Source: Leptolinea sp. UBA5366 (GTDB taxonomy: Bacteria; Chloroflexota; Anaerolineae; Anaerolineales; Anaerolineaceae). From it: 64,000 nucleotides of DNA. The position numbers and the translations under genes are program-made. Positions within the stretch are counted from its first letter, which is position 1. Each line of letters starts with the position of its first letter. A model generated the notes under the pieces. That model saw only the letters and a list, made by a program, of their open reading frames with translations. It was not told the DNA's origin and ran no database searches. The DNA lies in assembly GCA_002407845.1 (NCBI GenBank), contig DHPK01000026.1, forward strand, positions 8,232 to 72,231, given 5' to 3'. Shown here one piece after another: positions 57,780-64,000 of the stretch.

Positions 57780-60144
57780 TCCAAACCCGTTGAAAGCTGA
57801 GTTTCTAAATCAATTTTCATGTAATCCGCCTGATTGGCTGCCGGAATCTTTAAAGACCGGCTATCAATTCCTGGATCTGCTATCTGAAAATGATGACCGC
57901 TGTGTTTTTTTGGTCCGCAATCAGGACAACGGTGAAAAATGCATCTTGAAAATAACGAACCCTTCCAGCGCGGACAATGCTGAACGGGAATATGAGCTGC
58001 TCAGCAAGCTATCCCATCCTGCAATTCCTCGTGCAAGCCATTTTGAAAAAGATGCAGATGGCAGATCAATCCTTCTGCGAAGTTATGCAGAAGGCGCCAC
58101 GCTCAGCGAGCTTGTTGAACGGGACGGAGCCTTTTCCGCCCGGCAGACAATGGAAATCACGAACCGTCTTTGCAAGGTGCTGAGCTATCTCCATCATCAG
58201 ACCCCGCCGGTAATTTACAAGGACATCAAACCGTCGAACGTAATCCTGACACCCAATGGAAAAATCACACTGATAGACTTTGGCATTTCCCGCGAATACA
58301 GTCAGGAAAAAACGACTGACACTCAGATTATCGGCAGTTTCCAATATGCCTCACCTGAACATCTCGGGTTCAAATCTACGGATGCTCGCAGCGATGTTTT
58401 TTCAGTCGGCAGGCTGATGAACTATCTGTCAACCGGTGACGCCTACACGCAGCCTAAAGACCCGCAGCTGGCGAAAATCATTAATCGCTGCACAACCCTT
58501 GAACCGGGGAAACGATATCCTTCGATGGAAAGTCTTTCACGCGCTTTGGAACGGGCGCTCAATCCTCCTTCAAGAAAAGAAATGGCGCTGACTTTCGCTG
58601 TGATGACAGGAATACTCTTGGCAGGGGTGATGCTCTTTTGGAGTTTGACGAGACCGCCAGCGCAGATCGTCCAAGAGCAGCCGATTCCTGCAAATGCACG
58701 GGGAAACAGCCAGGATGTTCTTTCGACGATAAATATCACCGTTTTGAATAATGGAAAACCTGTCACAGATTGCGCTTTATCGGGGGATAATCATCACTGG
58801 TTTATGCCTGATAAATCCGGAAAAGCTGCGCTGGAAGTATTTCCTTTCGGCGGATATTCCATCATCGCAGCTGCTGAAAACCGGCAAGTTTCGATTCCAG
58901 CAGGGACCCTCGAGCCAGGCAAAGCCAAAAACTTCACGCTTGACCTGAAAAATGCACCATCCGCACCGGAACTGATCGAATTGATTGGAGAATTCGGATC
59001 AGAACATGTTTTTCCAATCGCATTAACTCAGGTTGACGAGGTTATTCTCTCCGGGCAGCCGGTGGAAATCACGGCTGAAAATCGCAGCGGTAAATGGGTC
59101 CTGATTGTCCCGAACACCGTAAAAGAACCAGGGCATTACGGTATCTTCTTGACTGGGAAAAACGAATTTGGCAAAGTTGACAGCATGATTCATCTCCAGC
59201 TGGAAGATAATAAACCACTGATCATGATCTCTTCCGCCGAAGAACTGAATGACATGCGGAATGATCTTAGCGGAAATTACATGCTGGCAAATGATATTGA
59301 TCTCAGTTCTATTCCGGACTGGGAACCGATTGGCACCGATGAATATCCCTTTACCGGTACCTTCGATGGTCAGGGTCACCGTCTCATTGGAATTCGAATC
59401 ACAAAGGGGCAATGGGGCGGACTGTTTGGCAACACTCATCTGGCAGCGATAAGAAACCTGATCTTGGTCGAACCAGTTATCAAAATAGTGGTTGAAGGAC
59501 ATACCGGCGTCGGCGGGGTGGTTGGGATTCAAAACAGCGGAATCGTAGAACAATGCGCAGTTCTGGGAGGCACAATCAGAGCCGATATCAGTTTCGAAAG
59601 CGGAGCTGCTGGGATTGTCGGGATAAATCTGGGAGGAATCAATCGCGGGCTGTTCAATTCCGCAGCGATTATCCTCGAAAACAACGGCAGCCTGACACAA
59701 ACGGACAGTTCCGCCGGCGGTGTGGTCGGAACAAACAGCGGTTATCTTACCCAAGCAGCGAATGTGGGTACAGTACGAGGCGCGTCATTGGTCGGCGGGG
59801 TTGCCGCATTCACGGATGACGGGATTTTAACCCGCTGCTACAATGCGGGTAAATTGCAGGGAGATTATTACGTTCGGAACATGAGCTATCCGCCGGGCGG
59901 AATCACACAGCTGTTAGGGCGCGGAAGGTTGGCTGCCTATTCCACCTTTGAATCTTCAACGGCTGCCAAAGGCGCAACTGTTTGGAACGGAGGGACGCTG
60001 CTCGGATTAACCCCGCTTGACGCGAACGCTATAAAAAATCTCAGTGAATTGGAACGAGCGTTTGAATGCAAAAAGGGCGAAAGTGGATTCGTTTTAAACG
60101 AATTTGTTTCGCCCTGGCCGATTCCGGTTGGAATTTTCGACTGA
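57769..60144 (+). CDS. Transmembrane Ser/Thr protein kinase with GLUG-type ectodomain
   Basis: The 791-residue protein has an N-terminal kinase domain (about residues 30-265): K61 in CILKITN, the catalytic loop YKDIKPSN (D152, K154, N157; the usual HRD histidine is Y150), DFG at 170-172 and ASPEH. The glycine-rich loop has no glycines (LLSENDDRCVFLV). One membrane span lies at about 272-293. The ectodomain repeats the layout of the upstream protein (IDLSSIPDWEPIGTDEYPFT). The ATG at 57769 overlaps the previous gene; GGAGATCGGAAAGTG lies before it. Confidence 0.92.
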   Translation: MNANPNPLKAEFLNQFSCNPPDWLPESLKTGYQFLDLLSENDDRCVFLVRNQDNGEKCILKITNPSSADNAEREYELLSKLSHPAIPRASHFEKDADGRSILLRSYAEGATLSELVERDGAFSARQTMEITNRLCKVLSYLHHQTPPVIYKDIKPSNVILTPNGKITLIDFGISREYSQEKTTDTQIIGSFQYASPEHLGFKSTDARSDVFSVGRLMNYLSTGDAYTQPKDPQLAKIINRCTTLEPGKRYPSMESLSRALERALNPPSRKEMALTFAVMTGILLAGVMLFWSLTRPPAQIVQEQPIPANARGNSQDVLSTINITVLNNGKPVTDCALSGDNHHWFMPDKSGKAALEVFPFGGYSIIAAAENRQVSIPAGTLEPGKAKNFTLDLKNAPSAPELIELIGEFGSEHVFPIALTQVDEVILSGQPVEITAENRSGKWVLIVPNTVKEPGHYGIFLTGKNEFGKVDSMIHLQLEDNKPLIMISSAEELNDMRNDLSGNYMLANDIDLSSIPDWEPIGTDEYPFTGTFDGQGHRLIGIRITKGQWGGLFGNTHLAAIRNLILVEPVIKIVVEGHTGVGGVVGIQNSGIVEQCAVLGGTIRADISFESGAAGIVGINLGGINRGLFNSAAIILENNGSLTQTDSSAGGVVGTNSGYLTQAANVGTVRGASLVGGVAAFTDDGILTRCYNAGKLQGDYYVRNMSYPPGGITQLLGRGRLAAYSTFESSTAAKGATVWNGGTLLGLTPLDANAIKNLSELERAFECKKGESGFVLNEFVSPWPIPVGIFD

Positions 60145-60201
60145 AATCGTCACAAATTAGCACTCCGCTTTGATATTCAGCGGAAAATATCGATGTTGAT
60201 A
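60145..60201. other. Short convergent spacer
   Basis: Between the kinase and the minus-strand gene. Only a small stem CCGCT/AGCGG (60168-60183) is visible; no strong terminator. Confidence 0.5.
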
Positions 60202-61542
60202 TTAAAAATCATCGAAGGATTCAGTTTGCGACCCAACATCATCTGCTGCAGGATCTGCTTCTCCAGTGAAATTGAGGCGCAGCGTGTAATCATACCCGTA
60301 ATCAAGCGCCACATCTCTCAAATTATCGTCGAACAAAAGCGTTTCATAATACCCATCTTCGCCAAAAGCATCATTCAACCCGAACCAGGTGTCGCCGATT
60401 CCTGTTTTAATTGTATAGGTTCCCGCTGGAAGACTCGTACTGACATTGGTTCCGTTGCCAAGGAAAAGCGCAGAAATAAGTGTATCGCCTCTCATAATCT
60501 TTATCAGCATCGCCTGCCCATCCTCTTTTCCGACAAGAATATTCAGGGTAGCTCCATCGCCATAATATGACGGGTTATGGTAAATCTCACCGTTTGCCGG
60601 CCACTTCTGGACACAAGCATCCATCCGGGCTTCAAAGTCTTCCCAATCCGACAAATAAAACTGGTTATACGCTTTATAGAATTTTCCCTTCATTTCCCAT
60701 GAGCAGGCTTTGAGGTAGGTCTCTTGATCCAAGCTGATTCCCAGTTCTTCAGGCAGAAGAATTTCATTCCCGTCTTCATTTTCCAAATTGCGGTAAACAT
60801 GCAGATTTATAAGCAATTCCTCAAAAACAGCGGTGTCAACGAAATCTGTTTTCTCCATCCCGAATACGCGCTCAACATCCTGTAAACCAGAAAGAGACAT
60901 GTTGTAAAATCCGCCAGTCAGCGGGAGATTTTTTCCGAATTCATTCAGCAGCGTCTGCACGCCCCGAACTGCGTCTCCCTGAGTTCCGTTTCGGATCGGA
61001 TCGCCTGAACGAAGCAGATCTAAAGTTGAATCGTAGAGCGGCTCGTCCAACTCCTCAAGCAGAATCATCATGCCGTCCAACCCGGATCCCTCTTTCACAT
61101 CTTCCTCTGCTGCAATATCCTCGGCAGGTGCATCGTCATTTTTTACAACAGCAGGCTGTCCAGCTTCCCAAATCAATACTTTTACATCTTCATTTTCCAG
61201 ACTGTAAGCGTAAATCTTTTCCGGCTGAACTGAACAGTCGATTGTGTAGGTCATTGAGGACGGATCAGTATTAACACTTAATGAATCCCCCATCTTGCCA
61301 CCACATTCCGCTGAGAGCCAAATCGGAATGTAAATTTCCCCATTGCGAAATTTGAGCGTTTTCCCGTCCCAGCTTGACAAATCAACCGTCACTTCAAGCT
61401 GCCCTTCTGTAATCTCATGGCTAAGATATGAGTCTTCGGTCGCTTCCCCTTCAACTTCAACCGACTGAAACCTGAAGAAACCTTGCACCGGAACCGAAAT
61501 CATCATCACAAACATAACTGTAAAAAAAGCAATCTTTTTCAT
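60202..61542 (-). CDS. Secreted protein with a peptidoglycan-binding-like region
   Basis: The 446-residue protein has a signal peptide (MKKIAFFTVMFVMMISVPVQ) and an acidic linker, then a region GDPIRNGTQGDAVRGVQTLL that fits a PG_binding_1 three-helix domain (about residues 180-240), and a C-terminal beta-rich domain (LVGKEDGQAMLIKIMRGDTL, then GTYTIKTGIGDTWFGLNDAF). The ATG at 61542 has GTGGAGGAAAAA before it, better than the 61560 start. It faces the kinase operon and could be its envelope partner. Confidence 0.85.
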   Translation of the reverse strand: MKKIAFFTVMFVMMISVPVQGFFRFQSVEVEGEATEDSYLSHEITEGQLEVTVDLSSWDGKTLKFRNGEIYIPIWLSAECGGKMGDSLSVNTDPSSMTYTIDCSVQPEKIYAYSLENEDVKVLIWEAGQPAVVKNDDAPAEDIAAEEDVKEGSGLDGMMILLEELDEPLYDSTLDLLRSGDPIRNGTQGDAVRGVQTLLNEFGKNLPLTGGFYNMSLSGLQDVERVFGMEKTDFVDTAVFEELLINLHVYRNLENEDGNEILLPEELGISLDQETYLKACSWEMKGKFYKAYNQFYLSDWEDFEARMDACVQKWPANGEIYHNPSYYGDGATLNILVGKEDGQAMLIKIMRGDTLISALFLGNGTNVSTSLPAGTYTIKTGIGDTWFGLNDAFGEDGYYETLLFDDNLRDVALDYGYDYTLRLNFTGEADPAADDVGSQTESFDDF

Positions 61543-61569
61543 TTTTTCCTCCACTCTCATTTCTCTACT

Positions 61570-62379
61570 TCACGCAACCCGCTTGATCTTCGGCAGCGGG
61601 TCCGCAGCAAACCAATAGTCGCCCGAGCGAATAAATACCTGCCGAACCTGCAGTTCAAACTTTGAGGCAGCAATTTGATACGTCTTGTTTTCATGAGTCC
61701 ATTTCCAGATATCCGTACCTGAAATCGTTTCCTCAAGGACGACAACGCCATCCGCCAAATTCGTTATCGCTTTGCGCTTCAGACTGATCGGTGGTTTATC
61801 GACGTAGCAATCCAGACTGACATCCGATGACTTTGCATCATCAAGAGCAGAATTGAGCGTATTTCGAAAATCTTCGATATAGGCTCGAACAGAGACTTCT
61901 GGGATGTTTAACCCGTCAGGAATCGCCCTCATGGCTGCCCCTACTGCATAATCCAGCGCGTCAAAGCGGCTTTCCAAAGGGGCATCCTCTCCAAAATAAG
62001 CTGTTTCCCATAACCAACTGAAAGCCTCTTCCGGCGTTTTTTTCTGTTCTGAGCGAACCAGAAGGTAGGCTTGAGACAAAAAGAATAGCAGCATCACTGG
62101 CGGGCCGGCATAAGCAGGTAAATAACCGAAGACCAATACGCCTAGCCCTACAAATTCTCTGATGACCCATTTGCCAAAAATCCAGCAAATGATTGCCACA
62201 ACGACAGCGACTGCCATCCACTTGAACGCTTCCTTTTTTTCGCGTTCGGTTGCTCGCTTTTTTTCAATCGGAATAGTCTGCAATCTGTTGATCCGTTCGG
62301 CGTCAGGCAGGTTGTCAGAAATTTCTAACCTCACCGTTTTCAAATCGGATTGATGTTCTGATATTTGTTTTTCACTCAT
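61570..62379 (-). CDS. Membrane protein of unknown function
   Basis: The 269-residue protein has two or three spans at about residues 52-105 (WMAVAVVVAIICWIFGKWVI, VGLGVLVFGYLPAYAG, PPVMLLFFLSQAYLLV) and a cytoplasmic or soluble domain of about 155 residues. GAGAGGGGTTACTT precedes the ATG. It lies 27 bases upstream of the secreted gene, so the two are likely co-transcribed. I recognise no family. Confidence 0.75.
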   Translation of the reverse strand: MSEKQISEHQSDLKTVRLEISDNLPDAERINRLQTIPIEKKRATEREKKEAFKWMAVAVVVAIICWIFGKWVIREFVGLGVLVFGYLPAYAGPPVMLLFFLSQAYLLVRSEQKKTPEEAFSWLWETAYFGEDAPLESRFDALDYAVGAAMRAIPDGLNIPEVSVRAYIEDFRNTLNSALDDAKSSDVSLDCYVDKPPISLKRKAITNLADGVVVLEETISGTDIWKWTHENKTYQIAASKFELQVRQVFIRSGDYWFAADPLPKIKRVA

Positions 62380-62775
62380 AAGTAACCCCTCTCACATTTG
62401 TTCCATTCACGATGAAAATGTTCATTAGAATTTACTTTCACATAGGCCACTCGACTTATTGGAAATTTTTTTTCGGTGTCGGCAGAAAATTGCAAATTGA
62501 AAGAATCTGTCAGAAAAATTCCAAAGTTGAAATTTTTTCACTTGATATTTAATTCCCCCAACGAACATTCAATACAGCTATAAAAATCCTGCCAGCAATT
62601 CCAGCAAATAAGAATTAAGACTCTGATCTGATCAAGCATCATCAGGAAAAATCCTTCTCTTGACCAATAATGGACAATAAATGATAAAAGCAGACGAAAA
62701 AGTTAATGCGTCTTGAAGATCATTTTCAGATTCATTTAATAAAATCTGCATGTTTTACAACTTTTTCCAGCCCCT
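62380..62775. other. AT-rich intergenic region, no gene seen
   Basis: No frame with coding character on either strand. It presumably holds the promoter of the minus-strand gene pair 60202-62379, but I see no strong -35/-10 pair. Confidence 0.6.
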
Positions 62776-63300
62776 TTATTCTTCCTTGAAATCTGTAAAG
62801 GTCAGTGTGTATGCCGGGTCTCCAAGTGCAGCGCCGTCAAACGTCAGTTTCAGATCGGCCATCGAGGTACCATCTGGGATCAGATAGAAGAGCGTTATAT
62901 TTGTCGCATCATTTTTCCCGGAGGATTTTGGCCAATAACCCCATATATAGTCAACCTTTTTTTCATTGACTGTAAAAACAGCGCTTTCAAGAACTCTGTC
63001 AAAAATTAATTGTTTGTGTTCATCCGACCCAGTTTTCAGCGATTCACCAAGTCCGATAAAAGTACAGTCCAGTTCGACCCGGATGATTTCTCGTTCAGGA
63101 AAGGTATATAACATACTGTTGCTCCCGACCATCGCATTGCTGGTGCCTAAATCACTCTTCAGAAACACATTCAATTGCGTTGATAAATTCTCAACAACTT
63201 TTGCAGATTTAACCGTTACACTGACGGTAGGTTTTGAACAACTTGAAAGAACAATCACAGCCAGTAAGCAAAAAAAGATGATTCGCATTCTTTTACTCAT
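62776..63300 (-). CDS. Lipoprotein of unknown function
   Basis: The 174-residue protein has a lipoprotein signal (FFCLLAVIVLSSCSKP: lipobox LSSC). The ATG at 63300 follows TAAGAGGTGCGTA; the longer frame to 63372 adds non-signal sequence. The mature domain is beta-rich (YTFPEREIIRVELDCTFIG, then VNEKKVDYIWGYWPKSS). It is probably anchored in the outer leaflet of the cytoplasmic membrane. Confidence 0.82.
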   Translation of the reverse strand: MSKRMRIIFFCLLAVIVLSSCSKPTVSVTVKSAKVVENLSTQLNVFLKSDLGTSNAMVGSNSMLYTFPEREIIRVELDCTFIGLGESLKTGSDEHKQLIFDRVLESAVFTVNEKKVDYIWGYWPKSSGKNDATNITLFYLIPDGTSMADLKLTFDGAALGDPAYTLTFTDFKEE

Positions 63301-63604
63301 TACGCACCTCTTAGAGTCATTGATGTTGAAATGGTGTTGTGAGAAATTTATCACCATCAGAATAAAAATCACTATGCTGACAGCTTAGTTTTTGGATTTT
63401 CAGGCAGTTTGATTGGATGAATAGCGACGACTATCTCGAATATCTGAAAATAAACTGAAATTGTGAAAGTGGGAGTAGATTCTGTATAACTTGCGTCATA
63501 ACTCAAATAACGGCAATCAATGGGGATAGATTATTAATTCAATTATTTTTTGATAAGAAATCTTTGATCGAACGGACGAAAACCGGATCAATGGCAGAAT
63601 TAAA
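63301..63604. other. AT-rich intergenic region
   Basis: No gene is supported between the lipoprotein and the tRNA terminator. Confidence 0.5.
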
Positions 63605-63637
63605 CAAAAAATGCTCCTTTTTTTCAGAAGCATTTTG
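63605..63637 (-). terminator. Terminator after tRNA-Val
   Basis: Minus strand: AAAATGCTTCT pairs with AGGAGCATTTT, followed by TTTG; typical of an intrinsic terminator. Confidence 0.75.
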
Positions 63638-63654
63638 CACGATACAGATTTTTG

Positions 63655-63729
63655 TGGGCGCAAAGGGACTCGAACCCCCGGACCTCTTGTGTGTGATACA
63701 AGCGCTCTAACCAACTGAGCTATGCGCCC
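63655..63729 (-). tRNA. tRNA-Val(CAC)
   Basis: A full cloverleaf is read on the minus strand: acceptor GGGCGCA with TGCGCCC, D-arm GCTC/GAGC, anticodon stem CTTGT/ACAAG with loop ATCACAC (anticodon CAC), and T-loop TTCGAGT. The 3' CCA is not encoded. It reads the codon GTG. Confidence 0.95.
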
Positions 63730-63741
63730 AACGCACATCGC

Positions 63742-63770
63742 ATTATAGCAAATATCAGCTAATCTGACAA
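63742..63770 (-). promoter_or_regulatory. Promoter of tRNA-Val
   Basis: Minus strand: TTGTCA (63765-63770), 17 bases, TATAAT (63742-63747), 12 bases before the tRNA 5' end. Confidence 0.9.
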
Positions 63771-64000
63771 GAAAAACCGTCGTTTTGATACACGTATAGT
63801 TGGAGAGTAATAATTATAAAAGTGCGTTTGAAATGTTCCGAATAAAAATAAATCGAAAAGTGCTCCGCGGAACTTCATCATTTATTTAATAATTTATATT
63901 CACAAAATAATAATTACTTGTCGTATAATCGTTTCCAGCATACAATGACATCACGTTTTATCTATATTTTCTGGCTGTTTGCCGGCGGATCATAATAGTT
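63771..64000. other. AT-rich end of window, no gene seen
   Basis: No coding frame or RNA gene is visible. A plus-strand TATAAT occurs at about 63924 (GTCGTATAATCG) and could serve a gene beyond the window. Confidence 0.5.

Noticed and set aside
63517..63738. 73-residue minus-strand reading frame over the tRNA
   Set aside because: It is the translation of the tRNA-Val gene (IAQLVRALVSHTRG-type sequence), a known artefact.
1..64000. CRISPR arrays, insertion sequences, integrase genes
   Set aside because: No regular spacer-repeat array, transposase or integrase motif was seen on either strand.

Overview
The window looks like a chromosomal segment of a bacterium of the Anaerolineae type (phylum Chloroflexota). 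This is inferred from the gene content and protein style: a long S10-spc-alpha ribosomal cluster, a short-type glycogen phosphorylase, an FtsZ-like protein ending in a DIPTFIRR peptide, and many secreted or membrane proteins of unknown function. No database search was possible. Codon use is ordinary and TAG, TAA and TGA all serve as stops.

Region 1 (1-17.2 kb): the tail of a sugar-binding protein gene converges, through a bidirectional terminator, on a minus-strand ribosomal supercluster that reads rplC-D-W-B-rpsS-rplV-rpsC-rplP-rpmC-rpsQ-rplN-X-E-rpsN-H-rplF-R-rpsE-rpmD-rplO-secY-adk-map-rpmJ-rpsM-K-D-rpoA-rplQ-truA-rplM-rpsI. rpsJ is absent from the front. infA is absent between map and rpmJ, where a perfect TTGACA-17-TATAAT promoter sits instead. 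Several intergenic hairpins are candidate regulatory sites.

Region 2 (17.2-28.3 kb): two secreted proteins are divergently transcribed from one exactly overlapping, back-to-back promoter pair. They are followed by a YtrA-type GntR regulator with a two-permease ABC exporter, then glycogen phosphorylase, a UPF0316 membrane protein, an XRE regulator with a membrane partner, and a Nudix hydrolase.

Region 3 (28.3-40.4 kb): an eight-gene minus-strand operon for a surface glycan and cell envelope (NeuD-like acyltransferase, bactofilin, DegT aminotransferase, PH-like membrane protein, two large polytopic GT-C-like proteins, GT4, methyltransferase). Phosphohexomutase and a flippase follow.

Region 4 (40.4-53.8 kb): a J-domain/HIRAN gene pair, ribokinase, a TIM-barrel-like protein in an operon with an FtsZ paralogue that has lost the second catalytic aspartate of its T7 loop, ArsC, GyrA, SRP RNA, a methyltransferase, a DsrE/YedF protein, and a metal-transport operon (HMA chaperone, CPG-type P1B ATPase, small hemerythrin-like protein).

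Region 5 (53.8-64 kb): an accessory area with two decayed genes. One is a secreted protein gene cut by a single in-frame amber codon. The other is a multiply broken remnant resembling the nitrilase-like half of reverse-transcriptase defence proteins. Next comes an operon of HTH protein, membrane-anchored GLUG-type ectodomain protein and Ser/Thr kinase carrying the same ectodomain, facing two minus-strand genes for a secreted peptidoglycan-binding-like protein and a membrane protein. This is the best candidate for an undescribed signalling system. A lipoprotein gene and a tRNA-Val(CAC) gene close the window.
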